A DNA stretch of 64,000 nucleotides, taken from contig NZ_FNFF01000001.1 in NCBI RefSeq assembly GCF_900100315.1, positions 1,364,001 through 1,428,000 on the forward strand. Direction: 5' to 3'. Position 1 is the first letter of the stretch. Each line of letters starts with the position of its first letter. Source of the stretch: Streptomyces indicus (lineage in GTDB: Bacteria > Actinomycetota > Actinomycetes > Streptomycetales > Streptomycetaceae). The notes beneath the pieces were generated by a model that was given only the letters and a program-made list of their open reading frames with translations, did no database searches and was not told where the DNA came from. Of the stretch, positions 8,173 through 18,488 are shown piece after piece. The translations under genes and the position numbers were made by a program.

Positions 8173-8601
8173 ATGCCACGCCGCACTCGCCGCTCCGGCC
8201 GCGACCAGCGCGTCCGGCCGCAGCGCCACAAAGACGTCCTGCATGGCGCGGGGCGTCATCGGGCACATGACTTCCGGTGTACGGGCTGCCGGCTCGACGT
8301 CTCCCTCGTCGCGCCCGGCACCGCGCACCGCAATCACTGCCCGAACTGCCTGACAAGTCTCCATGTCGACCTGCGCATCCCCGGCGATCGTGCCGCGGGA
8401 TGCGGGGGCCGCATGGAGCCGCTGAGCCTGACCGTGCGCCCGGACGGCGAGTGGATGCTGATCCACCGCTGCCTGAGCTGCGGCCGGCTCAGCGCCAACC
8501 GCATCGCCGGCGACGACAATGCGCTGGTCCTGGTCCGCCTGGCCCTCAGGCCGCTCCAGGACCGCCGCGTGGCCAACAGCGCGCTGCTCGCGGTGCGTTG
8601 A
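8173..8601 (+). CDS. RNHCP domain protein (second of two)
   Basis: A 142-residue paralogue of the preceding gene. After a basic, arginine-rich N-terminus (residues 1-32, a possible nucleic-acid-binding tail absent from the first copy) come C36-T-G-C39, RNHCPNCL (53-60), CGGRMEPLSLTVR and HRCLSCGRLSANRIAGDDN. This copy keeps the family ending N-R-I-A-x-D-D-N better than its neighbour, which has S-D-P-V-C-A-D-D-N. A GGAGG ribosome site precedes the ATG. Function unknown; the paired Cys motifs point to two zinc sites. Perfect tandem placement suggests a heteromer or dosage role, which is inference. Confidence 0.9.
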   Translation: MPRRTRRSGRDQRVRPQRHKDVLHGAGRHRAHDFRCTGCRLDVSLVAPGTAHRNHCPNCLTSLHVDLRIPGDRAAGCGGRMEPLSLTVRPDGEWMLIHRCLSCGRLSANRIAGDDNALVLVRLALRPLQDRRVANSALLAVR

Positions 8602-8609
8602 CCGGCGCC

Positions 8610-8640
8610 CGAGGGGCGGAGACTCCCTCTCCGCCCCTCG
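8610..8640 (+). terminator. Rho-independent-type terminator after RNHCP operon
   Basis: A perfect 13-bp stem, CGAGGGGCGGAGA paired with TCTCCGCCCCTCG, with a five-base loop, begins nine bases after the second RNHCP stop codon. No U-tract follows, as is usual in Streptomyces. Confidence 0.85.
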
Positions 8641-8718
8641 GTTACCCGGTCGGCCCGCCCCGGTTACCTGCCAGTAGTGCAGATCGCCCGAAGGATCAAC
8701 CCCCACCTGAAGAGGGCA

Positions 8719-8767
8719 AGGTCACAGCCTTGACCTCTGCTGCTCCTTTGCTAACGGCGGCTAACAT
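8719..8767 (+). promoter_or_regulatory. mutA promoter region with a hyphenated palindrome
   Basis: AGGTCA (8719-8724) and TGACCT (8731-8736) form a perfect six-base palindrome with a six-base gap, covering a TTGACC -35-like hexamer (8730-8735). TAACGG (8752-8757) is 16 bases further on. A second -10-like hexamer, TAACAT (8762-8767), ends six bases before the mutA ATG, the spacing of leaderless Streptomyces promoters. The palindrome is a plausible operator; the regulator is unknown. Confidence 0.5.
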
Positions 8768-8773
8768 CCGAGC

Positions 8774-10587
8774 ATGACGGTCCTGCCTGACGACGGGCTC
8801 TCCCTGGCCGCCGAGTTCCCTGATGCGACCCATGAGCAGTGGCAGCGCCTCGTGGAAGGCGTACTGCGCAAGTCGGGCAAGGAAGTCTCGGGCGATGCCG
8901 CCGAGGATGCCCTCTCCACCAAGCTCGAGGACGGGCTCACCACCCGCCCTCTGTACACGCATGCCGACACGGCGCCCGGCCTGCCCGGTTTCGCGCCGTA
9001 CCTGCGCGGCGCCCGGCCCGAGGGCAATGCGGCCGCCGGCTGGGACGTACGGCAGCGGCACGCGCAGCCCGACCCGGCCAAGGCGAACGAGGCGCTGCTC
9101 GGCGACCTGGAGAACGGCGTCACCTCCCTGTGGCTGACCGTCGGCGAGGGCGGTCTGCCGGTCGACGGGCTCGCGCGGGCGCTCGACGGTGTGTACCTCG
9201 ACCTCGCGCCGGTCGTGCTCGACGCGGGCGCGCAGTTCCCCGAGGCAGCACGCGAGCTGCTCCGGCTGCACGCCGAGCGCGGCACCCCCGCCTCCGAGGT
9301 GCGCGGCAGCCTGGGCGGCGACCCGCTCGGGTACGAGGCGCGCACCGGCCGCGAGCAGGACTTCGCGCCGGTGATCGCGTACATCCGCGAGCGGTCCGGG
9401 GAGTTCCCGGGGCTGCGGGCGCTCACCGTGGACGCGCTGCCGTACCACGAGGCCGGGGCCTCCGCAGGGCAGGAGCTCGGCGCCTCGATGGCCACCGCGG
9501 TCGCGTATCTGCGGGAGCTGACCGCGGCGGGCGTGAGCGCCGAAGCGGCGGTGGGCCAGCTGGAGTTCCGGTACGCGGCCACCGCCGACCAGTTCCTGAC
9601 CATCGCCAAGTTCCGTGCCGCGCGGCGCCTTTGGGCCCGGGTCGCGGAGGTCTGCGGCACCGCGGGCGCACAGCGCCAGCACGCGGTCACGTCGAGCGTG
9701 ATGATGAGCCGCCGCGACCCGTGGGTGAACATGCTCCGCACGACGGTCGCCACGCTCGCTGCCGGGGTGGGCGGCGCCGAGTCCGTGACGGTGCTGCCCT
9801 TCGACCACGCGCTCGGCCTGCCCGACGCGTTCGCCCGCCGGATCGCCCGCAACACCTCGACGATCCTCCTGGAGGAGTCGCACCTGGCCCGGGTGATCGA
9901 CCCGGCGGGCGGCTCCTGGTACGTGGAGCAGCTCACCGATCAACTCGCGCACGCGGGCTGGGAGTTCTTCCAGGAGATCGAGCGCGCCGGCGGCCAGGCC
10001 GCGGCCCTGCGCTCCGGCCTGCTCCGCGAGCGCATCGCCGAGACCTGGTCGGTGCGCAGCCGCAAGCTGGCCACCCGCAAGGAGCCCATCACGGGCGTCA
10101 GCGAGTTCCCGCACCTCGCGGAGAAGCCCGTGCAGCGCGAGCCCGCCCCCGCCGGCCCGGCCGGCGGACTGCCGCGGGTCAGCCGCGACGAGGCGTACGA
10201 GGACCTGCGGGCCCGCTCGGACGCGCAGCTGCGCGAGCAGGGCGAGCGTCCGAAGGTGTTCCTCGCGACGCTCGGCCCCGCCGCCGCGCACACCGCCCGC
10301 GCCACCTTCGCCTCGAACCTCTTCCAGGCGGGCGGCATCGAGCCCGTCACGGGCGGCCCCGCGGAGTTCGCGGCCTCCGGCGCGCGGATCGCCTGCCTGT
10401 GCTCCAGCGACGGCCTGTACGAGGAGCAGGCCGAGCGGGCCGCGGCGGAACTCCGGTCCGCGGGCGCGGAGTTCGTGTTCCTCGCCGGGAAGCCCGCCTC
10501 GTACGAGGGCATCGACTCCTACGTGTTCGCCGGCTGCAACGCCGTGGACGTCCTCACCTCCACCCTCGACCGTCTGGGAGTGTCCTG

Positions 10588-10588
<1 letters not shown>
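8774..10588 (+). CDS. mutA: Methylmalonyl-CoA mutase, small (alpha) subunit
   Basis: A 604-residue mutase small subunit. It pairs with MutB to interconvert (R)-methylmalonyl-CoA and succinyl-CoA, linking propionate and branched-chain amino-acid breakdown to the TCA cycle and supplying methylmalonyl-CoA for polyketides. The TIM-barrel half is recognisable ([23 protein letters not shown], then [30 protein letters not shown] and [26 protein letters not shown]). The C-terminal flavodoxin-like half lacks the cobalamin D-x-H-x-x-G motif (it reads [11 protein letters not shown]), as expected for the non-catalytic subunit. The stop overlaps the mutB start in TGATG, so the two are translationally coupled. 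The ATG has no clear ribosome site and may be leaderless. Confidence 0.97.
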
Positions 10589-12765
<2,177 letters not shown>

Positions 12766-12789
12766 AACCGGCGGAGGCACGGTCCGTAC

Positions 12790-13785
12790 ATGCCGAAGAT
12801 CGATCTTGATGCGTACGTCAAGGGTGTGCTCGACGGGAAGCGGGCGTTCGTCGCGCGCGCGATCACGCTCGTCGAGTCCACCCGGCCCCAGCACCGGGCG
12901 CTCGCCCAGGAGTTGCTGACCGCGCTCCTTCCGCACAGCGGCAAGGCGCGGCGGATCGGGGTGTCCGGGGTGCCCGGTGTCGGCAAGTCGACCTTCATCG
13001 ACGCGTTCGGGACGATGCTGACCGGGCTCGGGCACCGGGTCGCCGTGCTCGCCGTGGACCCGTCGTCCACCCGTACCGGCGGTTCCATCCTGGGCGACAA
13101 GACCCGGATGGAGCGCCTGTCGGTGGATCCGGCCGCGTTCGTGCGGCCGTCGCCGTCCGCGGGCACGCTCGGCGGTGTCGCGAAGGCCACGCGTGAGTCG
13201 ATGGTCGTGATGGAGGCGGCGGGCTACGACGTCGTGCTCGTGGAGACGGTCGGCGTCGGGCAGTCGGAGACGGCCGTGGCGAACATGGTCGACTCCTTCC
13301 TGCTGCTGTCCCTGGCCCGCACCGGCGACCAGTTGCAGGGCATCAAGAAGGGCGTCCTGGAGCTGGCGGACGTGCTCGCCATCAACAAGGCCGACGGCCC
13401 GCACGAGCGGGACGCGAAGGCGGCGGCGCGCGAGCTCGCAGGGGCCCTCAGGCTCATGCACCCCGCCGACGCCGCATGGACTCCCCCGGTCCTGACGTGC
13501 AGCGCCCGCGAGTCCACGGGCCTGGACACCGTATGGGACCGGCTGGAACAGCACCGGACGCTGCTCGAGTCCACGGGCCGCCTCGCGGATAAGCGCCGTG
13601 CCCAGCAGGTGGACTGGACGTGGTCGATGGTCCGCGAGGAGCTGCTCGGCCGGCTCCGGGCGCATCCGGCGGTACGGGCCGCGGCGCCGGAGCTTGAACG
13701 GCGGGTTCGGGAGGGCGAGTTGACGCCTACGTTGGCGGCGGAGGGGATCCTCCAGGCGTTCACTTCCAGCCCCTGCGGCGATTGA
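12790..13785 (+). CDS. meaB: Methylmalonyl-CoA mutase-associated GTPase MeaB (ArgK family)
   Basis: A 331-residue G3E-family GTPase. The P-loop GVPGVGKST is at about residues 59-67, followed by AVDPSSTRTGGSILGDKTRM and the DVVLVETVGVGQSE switch; NKAD supplies guanine specificity. MeaB protects methylmalonyl-CoA mutase from inactivation and gates loading of adenosylcobalamin, fitting its place as third gene of mutA-mutB-meaB. A GGAGG sequence lies 12 bases before the ATG. The last residues SSPCGD and the TGA are contributed by the start of a dispersed repeat that continues into the intergenic region, so the C-terminus probably differs in length from relatives. Confidence 0.97.
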   Translation: MPKIDLDAYVKGVLDGKRAFVARAITLVESTRPQHRALAQELLTALLPHSGKARRIGVSGVPGVGKSTFIDAFGTMLTGLGHRVAVLAVDPSSTRTGGSILGDKTRMERLSVDPAAFVRPSPSAGTLGGVAKATRESMVVMEAAGYDVVLVETVGVGQSETAVANMVDSFLLLSLARTGDQLQGIKKGVLELADVLAINKADGPHERDAKAAARELAGALRLMHPADAAWTPPVLTCSARESTGLDTVWDRLEQHRTLLESTGRLADKRRAQQVDWTWSMVREELLGRLRAHPAVRAAAPELERRVREGELTPTLAAEGILQAFTSSPCGD

Positions 13786-13880
13786 GCAGATCCGCACGAA
13801 GTGCGGTTGGGGGGTCTGGGGGCGTAGCCCCCGGTTTCGGGAAGGGGCGGGGTGGGGGAAAGCCCGCGGCAGGCGCCCAC
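13769..13880 (+). repeat. Dispersed Streptomyces terminator repeat, copy A
   Basis: Starts inside the meaB 3' end (CAGCCCCTGCGGCG), continues GAGCAGATCCGCAC, then a G-rich hairpin and TTTCGGGAAGGGGCGGGG. It contains two hairpins: CCGCAC-gaa-GTGCGG (13792-13806) and GGGGGC-gta-GCCCCC (13818-13832). The same text recurs in reverse orientation at 14809-14940 (copy B) and in part at 36526-36584 and 37427-37494. It most likely works as a terminator for meaB. Confidence 0.8.
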
Positions 13881-13940
13881 CAGCACCGATGCGACGAACA
13901 GCACAGCCCTCGACCCCGACCCGCACCCGCCGACCGGGTT

Positions 13941-13954
13941 ACATTGCGCCCGTG
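13941..13954 (+). promoter_or_regulatory. Leaderless-type promoter of the scramblase-like gene
   Basis: TACATT, a good -10 hexamer, ends six bases before the GTG start at 13952, and there is no ribosome-binding sequence between. This spacing matches leaderless Streptomyces transcripts. Confidence 0.5.
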
Positions 13955-14803
13955 ACAACGCAGACTCCGCCCGGCTGGTACGCCGACCCCCAGGGCACGC
14001 CCCAGACCCTACGCTGGTGGGACGGCCACCAGTGGACCGCCCACACCTCGCCCGTGCAGGGCCAGGTGCCTCCGCAGGCGCCGCAGGCCAACCCGTACGG
14101 GCAGCCCCCCGTACCGCCGCAGCCCGCCAGCCCCTACGACGCGCACCAGGTGCAGCGCCAGGTGCAGCAGCAGGCGGGCGTCGCCCCCACCGGGCAGGGC
14201 GGCGGCACGCTCTTCAGCGAGCCCGTCCTCGTGGTGAACCAGAAGGCCAAGCTGGTCGAGCTCACCAACGAGTACGCGGTCTACGACCAGCAGGGCAACA
14301 CCCTCGGCTCGGTCGTCCAGGTCGGCCAGTCCACGGCCCGCAAGGTGCTGCGCTTCGTCGCGAGCGTGGACCAGTTCATGACGCACAAGCTGGAGATCCG
14401 CGACGCGTACGGGCAGCCGGTCATGCGGCTGACCCGCCCGGCGAAGTTCGTGAAGTCCCGCGTGATCGTCGAGGCCGCGAACGGGCAGCCGATCGGCGAG
14501 ATCGTGCAGCAGAACGCCATCGGGAAGATCAACTTCGCGATGGTGGTGAACGGGCAGCAGGTCGGCGCCATCAAGGCGGAGAACTGGCGGGCCTGGAACT
14601 TCGCGATCGTGGACCACATGGACCAGGAGATCGCCCGGATCACGAAGACGTGGGAGGGGCTGGCGAAGACGATGTTCACGACGGCGGACAACTATGTGCT
14701 GCAGATTCATCGGCCGCTTCAGGATCCGTTGCTGAGTCTGGTCGTGGCGACGGCGCTGACTGTCGACACGGCGCTGAAGCAGGACGCTCGCGGGTTCGGG
14801 TAG
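13952..14803 (+). CDS. DUF2510 plus phospholipid scramblase/LURP1-like protein
   Basis: A 283-residue protein. Residues 8-30 form a DUF2510 module (PPGWYADPQGTPQTLRWWDGHQWT), followed by a Gln/Pro-rich linker to about residue 85. From there to the end is a scramblase/LURP-one-related beta-barrel-like domain, with LVVNQKAKLVELTNEYAVYDQQGNTLGSV and LEIRDAYGQPVMRLTRP. The C-terminal hydrophobic stretch LLSLVVATALTVDTAL could anchor it. Bacterial members have no settled function; membrane association is inferred. The GTG start is supported by a leaderless promoter six bases upstream. The gene is bracketed by inverted copies of one repeat, an arrangement discussed in the findings. Confidence 0.85.
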   Translation: MTTQTPPGWYADPQGTPQTLRWWDGHQWTAHTSPVQGQVPPQAPQANPYGQPPVPPQPASPYDAHQVQRQVQQQAGVAPTGQGGGTLFSEPVLVVNQKAKLVELTNEYAVYDQQGNTLGSVVQVGQSTARKVLRFVASVDQFMTHKLEIRDAYGQPVMRLTRPAKFVKSRVIVEAANGQPIGEIVQQNAIGKINFAMVVNGQQVGAIKAENWRAWNFAIVDHMDQEIARITKTWEGLAKTMFTTADNYVLQIHRPLQDPLLSLVVATALTVDTALKQDARGFG

Positions 14804-14808
14804 GCCCT

Positions 14809-14939
14809 CGGGTGCCGGTGGGGGGCGCCTGCGGCGGGCTTTTCTCCCCCACCCCGCCCCTTCCCGAAACCGGGGGCGCTGCCCCCGGACCCCCGCATCC
14901 GAACTTCGTTCGGATCTGCTCAAGCGCCGCAGGGGCTGC
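14809..14939 (-). repeat. Dispersed Streptomyces terminator repeat, copy B (inverted relative to A)
   Basis: Reading the minus strand gives the same order as copy A: GCGCTTGAGCAGATCCGAAC, then a G/C hairpin, then TTTCGGGAAGGGGCGGGG. Hairpins are ATCCGAAC-ttc-GTTCGGAT (14897-14915) and CCGGGGGC-gct-GCCCCCGG (14870-14888). It separates the convergent scramblase-like and molybdoenzyme genes and can terminate both. Confidence 0.85.
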
Positions 14940-17900
14940 TTACGCGTCCAACACGACATCCGACAACGGCACCGACTGGCATGTCAGTGCGTCCGAGGCA
15001 GGCAGGTCGTCGGACGGGACGACGCGGTGGGCCACGTCTCCCTTCAGGACCGTGCACGCACAGCTCTCGCACTGGCCCACCCGGCAGCCCGACCTCATCG
15101 TCACGCCCGCCCGCTCCCCCAGTTCGAGCAGCGTGCCCTCCTCCGCCGCCCACTCCACCTCGCGGCCCGAGCGGGCGAAGCGCACCGTGAAGCGGGCGTC
15201 CTCGGGGACCGGCACCTCCCGCTGCGCCGGGCGGAACTTCTCGCTGAAGATCTCGAAGCGCGGCACGCCGCGTTCGTGCAGGCCTGCCGTGAGTGATTCG
15301 ATCATCGGCTCCGGGCCGCAGAAGTAGAAGCGGGCGCGGCGTTCCACCAGGGTGTGCGGTGCGATGGCGTCGGCCGTGATGAAGCCCCGCCGGTCGTAGT
15401 CCCGGCCCTCCTTCTCGTACGGGAGAGGGTTCGCGTAGTAGGTGAGCACCTTCAACTGCGGGATACGGGCGCACAGTTCGGTGATGCGTGCCCGGAACGG
15501 GTGGTCCTCGCCGTGGGCGTTGCCGTAGTGCAGCACCACCTCCGGCACCGTGCCGCCGCTCGCCGCCAGCGTCTCCACATAGCTCAGGAACGGCGTGATG
15601 CCGATGCCGCCCGCGACCAGGACCACCGGGGTGTCGGTGTGCGTGGGGATCGCGAACACACCGCCGGGTGAGGCGAGTTCGAGTCGGTCGCCGATGCGCA
15701 GCTCGTCATGGGCGTACGAGGAGAAGGCGCCCTCGGCGATACGGCGGATCGCGAGCGTGTAGACCGCGCGGTCGGCGTCCACCGCCGGGCCGGTGAGGGA
15801 GTAGCTGCGGGCGAGGTCCGAGCCCTCCGCGCGCACGGTCAGATGCTGGCCGGGGCGGTAGTCGGGGAGCCGGCCGCCGTCGACCGGGGCGAGGGACAGC
15901 GTGCGCACACCCCGGCCCTCCTTGCCGGCGGCGGTGACCGTGAAGGTGCGCCGCCCCGGCCACGCCCCGTCGGCGGGCAGCGGGCGCACCTCGCAGACCT
16001 GGGAGCGCAACGGCACGGAGCCGCTGAGCGGGTCGGTGGTGGAGTGGTCGACGAGGCGGTTGTAGTTGCTGCCGAGTGCGCTCAGCGGGTCGGCGGCGGG
16101 CAGCGCGAGGTCGGTGGCCTGCTGCCACCAGCCGTACTCGCCGACGACCACGGACGGGTGCAGCGAGTCGTCGAAGCGGGCGCGCAGCCGGATCGCGCCG
16201 CGCCGGGTGGCGAGTTCGACCCACTGGCCCTCGGCGATCCCGCGTGCGGCGGCCGTCTCGGGGCTGAGGTCGAGGCAGGGGTCGGCGGCGCGGCGGCGCA
16301 GCGTGGTGAGGCCGCGCTGCTGGCTGTGCAGGAAGTAGCCGTGCTTGGCGTTGGTGAGGACCAGCGGGAACTCGGGGTCGGGGGCGGCCGGTTCGCGGTG
16401 GACGGGGACGGGCGGGTAGCCGTGGTCGAGGAGCCGCTCGGAGTACAGCTCGACGCGCCGGGTCGGGGTGGCGAAGCCGGTGACCGTGCCGTCCGCGCAA
16501 CACTCGGCGTACTTACGGTACTTGAGCGGGCGCGGCACCCGTACACCGCCGGGCCGCGCGCGGAGTCCGGCGGCCGTCAGGCCCAGCGGCTCCAGCTGCC
16601 AGTCCCAGGCCGCCTCGATGTCTCCGCCGAAGAACCCCTCCCCCATTCCCATGCGGGTGGCGAGCGCGAACACCACCTCGGTGTCGGAGCGCGCCTCGCC
16701 CTGCGGCTCGACGATCCGCGGCCGCAGCTGCACCTGTTCCTGTGCGCGGTGCCCGGTCTCGAAGCCGAAGCGCAGGCCCTCGTGCTCGTAGGCGCTGCTG
16801 ACCGGCAGGAGGTAGTCCGCGGTGGCGCTGGTCGGGTTCTCGAAGAGGTCGAGGTGGACCTGGAAGTCCAGCTTGCCGAGGGCGCGGGCGACACGGTCGG
16901 AGTCGGGCTGGGCGACGACCAGGTTCGAGCCGAAGCACATCAACGCCCGTACGGGGTAAGGCTCTTGATCCTCGATGGCACGGCACAGGTCGCCCGCGTT
17001 GATGTAGCCGGAGGCCTGCGGGCCGAGCGGGTGGCGGTCGAGGCCGAGGGCCTTGGCGCGCTGCTCGGGGGCGAGCTGCCCGGCGGCGGGGCGGTAGGGC
17101 GGCGGGGGCGCGACGTGGTTGCCGCCCCGGGTGTCGTAGGAGCCGGTGAGGGCGTAGAGGGTGGCGAGGGCGCGTTCGGTCTGGGTGGCGTTGGCGCTCT
17201 GGGCCACGCCCGTCCAGCCGTAGTACGTGACGGACCGGGCCTGTCCGATCTGCTCCGCCAAGGCCCGGATCTCCCGCTCGGGGATCCAGGTCGTACGGGC
17301 GACACGGTCCGGGGTCCACTCGGCGCAGGCGTCCGCGTAGTGCTGGAAGGCCGGGACGCAGGTGACTCCGCCGGTGAGGGTCGGGACGTAGTACGTGCCG
17401 CGCAGGGCGAAACGCTCCGGGCGGCCCGCGGGGTACCGGGTGTCGTACGTCTCCGCCGCGCCGGTCTCCTCGTTCCAGACCAGGTGGCCCTCGGCGCCCG
17501 CGTGCACGTCGGAGGCCTTCAGGAAGTGCCCGTCGTCCTCTCGTACCAGCAGAGGCCCGTTGGTCCAGGTGCGCACGAACTCCTCGTCGTACCAGCCGTG
17601 TTCGATGAGGAGGTGCGCGAGCCCGAGGGCGAGTGCGGCGTCCGTGCCGGGGCGGATGCGCAGCCAGTGGTCGGCCGCGAGGGCGCTGGTGGAGCGGCGC
17701 GGGTCGACCACGGCGAGCCGCATGCCGCGAGCCTGTGCGGCCGAGACGGCGGCGGACTGGGCGAGCCAGGTCTTGGCCGGGTTGAAGCCCCACAGGAGGG
17801 CGAGGTCGGCGTGGGCGTAGTCCGGCGGGGGCAGCGGGGTGCCGAAGGTGAAGGTGTGGGCGGTGTCCTTGTGCCAGTTGCAGAGCTCGGCGCTGTAGAC

Positions 17901-18329
17901 GGTGTTGGGGCTGCCGAAGCCCCGTACGAAACGCTCGATCCATTCGGTGGCGTCCGAGACCATCGTGCCGCTCGGCGTGGCCACGCCGAAGGCCACCGAC
18001 TCGGGGCCTGTCTCGGCGGCGATCGCGGTGAGCCGGGCCGCGATGCCGTCGAGGGCCTCGTCCCAGGTGACCGGCTCCCAGCCCGGGTCCGGGTCGGACT
18101 TGGGGCGGGTGCGGCGCAGAGGTGTGGTCAGGCGGCGGGTGCTGTGCGCGATCTCCGGGGCGGCCCGGCCCTTGGGGCACATCGCGGCGCCTGTGGGGTG
18201 CTCCGGATCGGGGCGTACGCCCGTGAGGCGGCCGTTCTCCACAGTGAAGATCGCGCCGCAGCGGGACTTGCAGAGGGTGCAGTATCCGCGCTGTTCGACC
18301 GCGGCAGGGCTGGGCACGGGGACTCCCAT
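14940..18329 (-). CDS. Molybdopterin oxidoreductase fused to FAD/NAD reductase and 2Fe-2S ferredoxin
   Basis: A 1129-residue, three-part enzyme. Residues 1 to about 780 are a molybdenum bis-MGD oxidoreductase of the nitrate reductase/formate dehydrogenase family, with a 4Fe-4S site (C17, C20, C24, C51) and a likely Mo-ligand Cys150 in AELCNW. About 795-1030 is a ferredoxin-NADP-reductase-like module with the FAD motif RSYSLT and nucleotide motif GGIGITPF (about 905). The last ninety residues are a plant-type 2Fe-2S ferredoxin, SGCRVGQCESCAC...LTCQ. Electrons could pass from NAD(P)H through FAD and iron-sulfur to molybdenum in one chain, favouring a soluble assimilatory nitrate reductase, though the substrate is unproven. 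No signal peptide is seen. The ATG at 18329 has a GAGG upstream; a longer start (18383) is possible. Confidence 0.88.
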   Translation of the reverse strand: MGVPVPSPAAVEQRGYCTLCKSRCGAIFTVENGRLTGVRPDPEHPTGAAMCPKGRAAPEIAHSTRRLTTPLRRTRPKSDPDPGWEPVTWDEALDGIAARLTAIAAETGPESVAFGVATPSGTMVSDATEWIERFVRGFGSPNTVYSAELCNWHKDTAHTFTFGTPLPPPDYAHADLALLWGFNPAKTWLAQSAAVSAAQARGMRLAVVDPRRSTSALAADHWLRIRPGTDAALALGLAHLLIEHGWYDEEFVRTWTNGPLLVREDDGHFLKASDVHAGAEGHLVWNEETGAAETYDTRYPAGRPERFALRGTYYVPTLTGGVTCVPAFQHYADACAEWTPDRVARTTWIPEREIRALAEQIGQARSVTYYGWTGVAQSANATQTERALATLYALTGSYDTRGGNHVAPPPPYRPAAGQLAPEQRAKALGLDRHPLGPQASGYINAGDLCRAIEDQEPYPVRALMCFGSNLVVAQPDSDRVARALGKLDFQVHLDLFENPTSATADYLLPVSSAYEHEGLRFGFETGHRAQEQVQLRPRIVEPQGEARSDTEVVFALATRMGMGEGFFGGDIEAAWDWQLEPLGLTAAGLRARPGGVRVPRPLKYRKYAECCADGTVTGFATPTRRVELYSERLLDHGYPPVPVHREPAAPDPEFPLVLTNAKHGYFLHSQQRGLTTLRRRAADPCLDLSPETAAARGIAEGQWVELATRRGAIRLRARFDDSLHPSVVVGEYGWWQQATDLALPAADPLSALGSNYNRLVDHSTTDPLSGSVPLRSQVCEVRPLPADGAWPGRRTFTVTAAGKEGRGVRTLSLAPVDGGRLPDYRPGQHLTVRAEGSDLARSYSLTGPAVDADRAVYTLAIRRIAEGAFSSYAHDELRIGDRLELASPGGVFAIPTHTDTPVVLVAGGIGITPFLSYVETLAASGGTVPEVVLHYGNAHGEDHPFRARITELCARIPQLKVLTYYANPLPYEKEGRDYDRRGFITADAIAPHTLVERRARFYFCGPEPMIESLTAGLHERGVPRFEIFSEKFRPAQREVPVPEDARFTVRFARSGREVEWAAEEGTLLELGERAGVTMRSGCRVGQCESCACTVLKGDVAHRVVPSDDLPASDALTCQSVPLSDVVLDA

Positions 18330-18438
18330 CGACCTCGGGAAGACTGTCGCTCGACCTTGAGGGCAGCTGTCCCTCCATTGCACACCCTCTGATCGATCAT
18401 CCGGTCCGGCGGAAGTCCCGTCCCGCCGGACGGCGAAG

Positions 18439-18472
18439 GCGCGGGCCCGGGACCAAAGTCCCGGGCCCGCGC
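18439..18472 (-). terminator. Terminator after the PA14/DUF1080 gene
   Basis: A perfect 15-bp stem (GCGCGGGCCCGGGAC with its complement) and a four-base CAAA loop lies 16 bases beyond the minus-strand stop at 18489. It could also block readthrough from the right into the molybdoenzyme promoter. Confidence 0.85.
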
Positions 18473-18488
18473 CCCCTTCGCACGGAGT

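Noticed and set aside
14940..18329. Respiratory nitrate reductase NarG
   Set aside because: No NarH/J/I genes and no long NarG-type N-terminus. The fused reductase and ferredoxin modules point to a soluble assimilatory-type or other enzyme.
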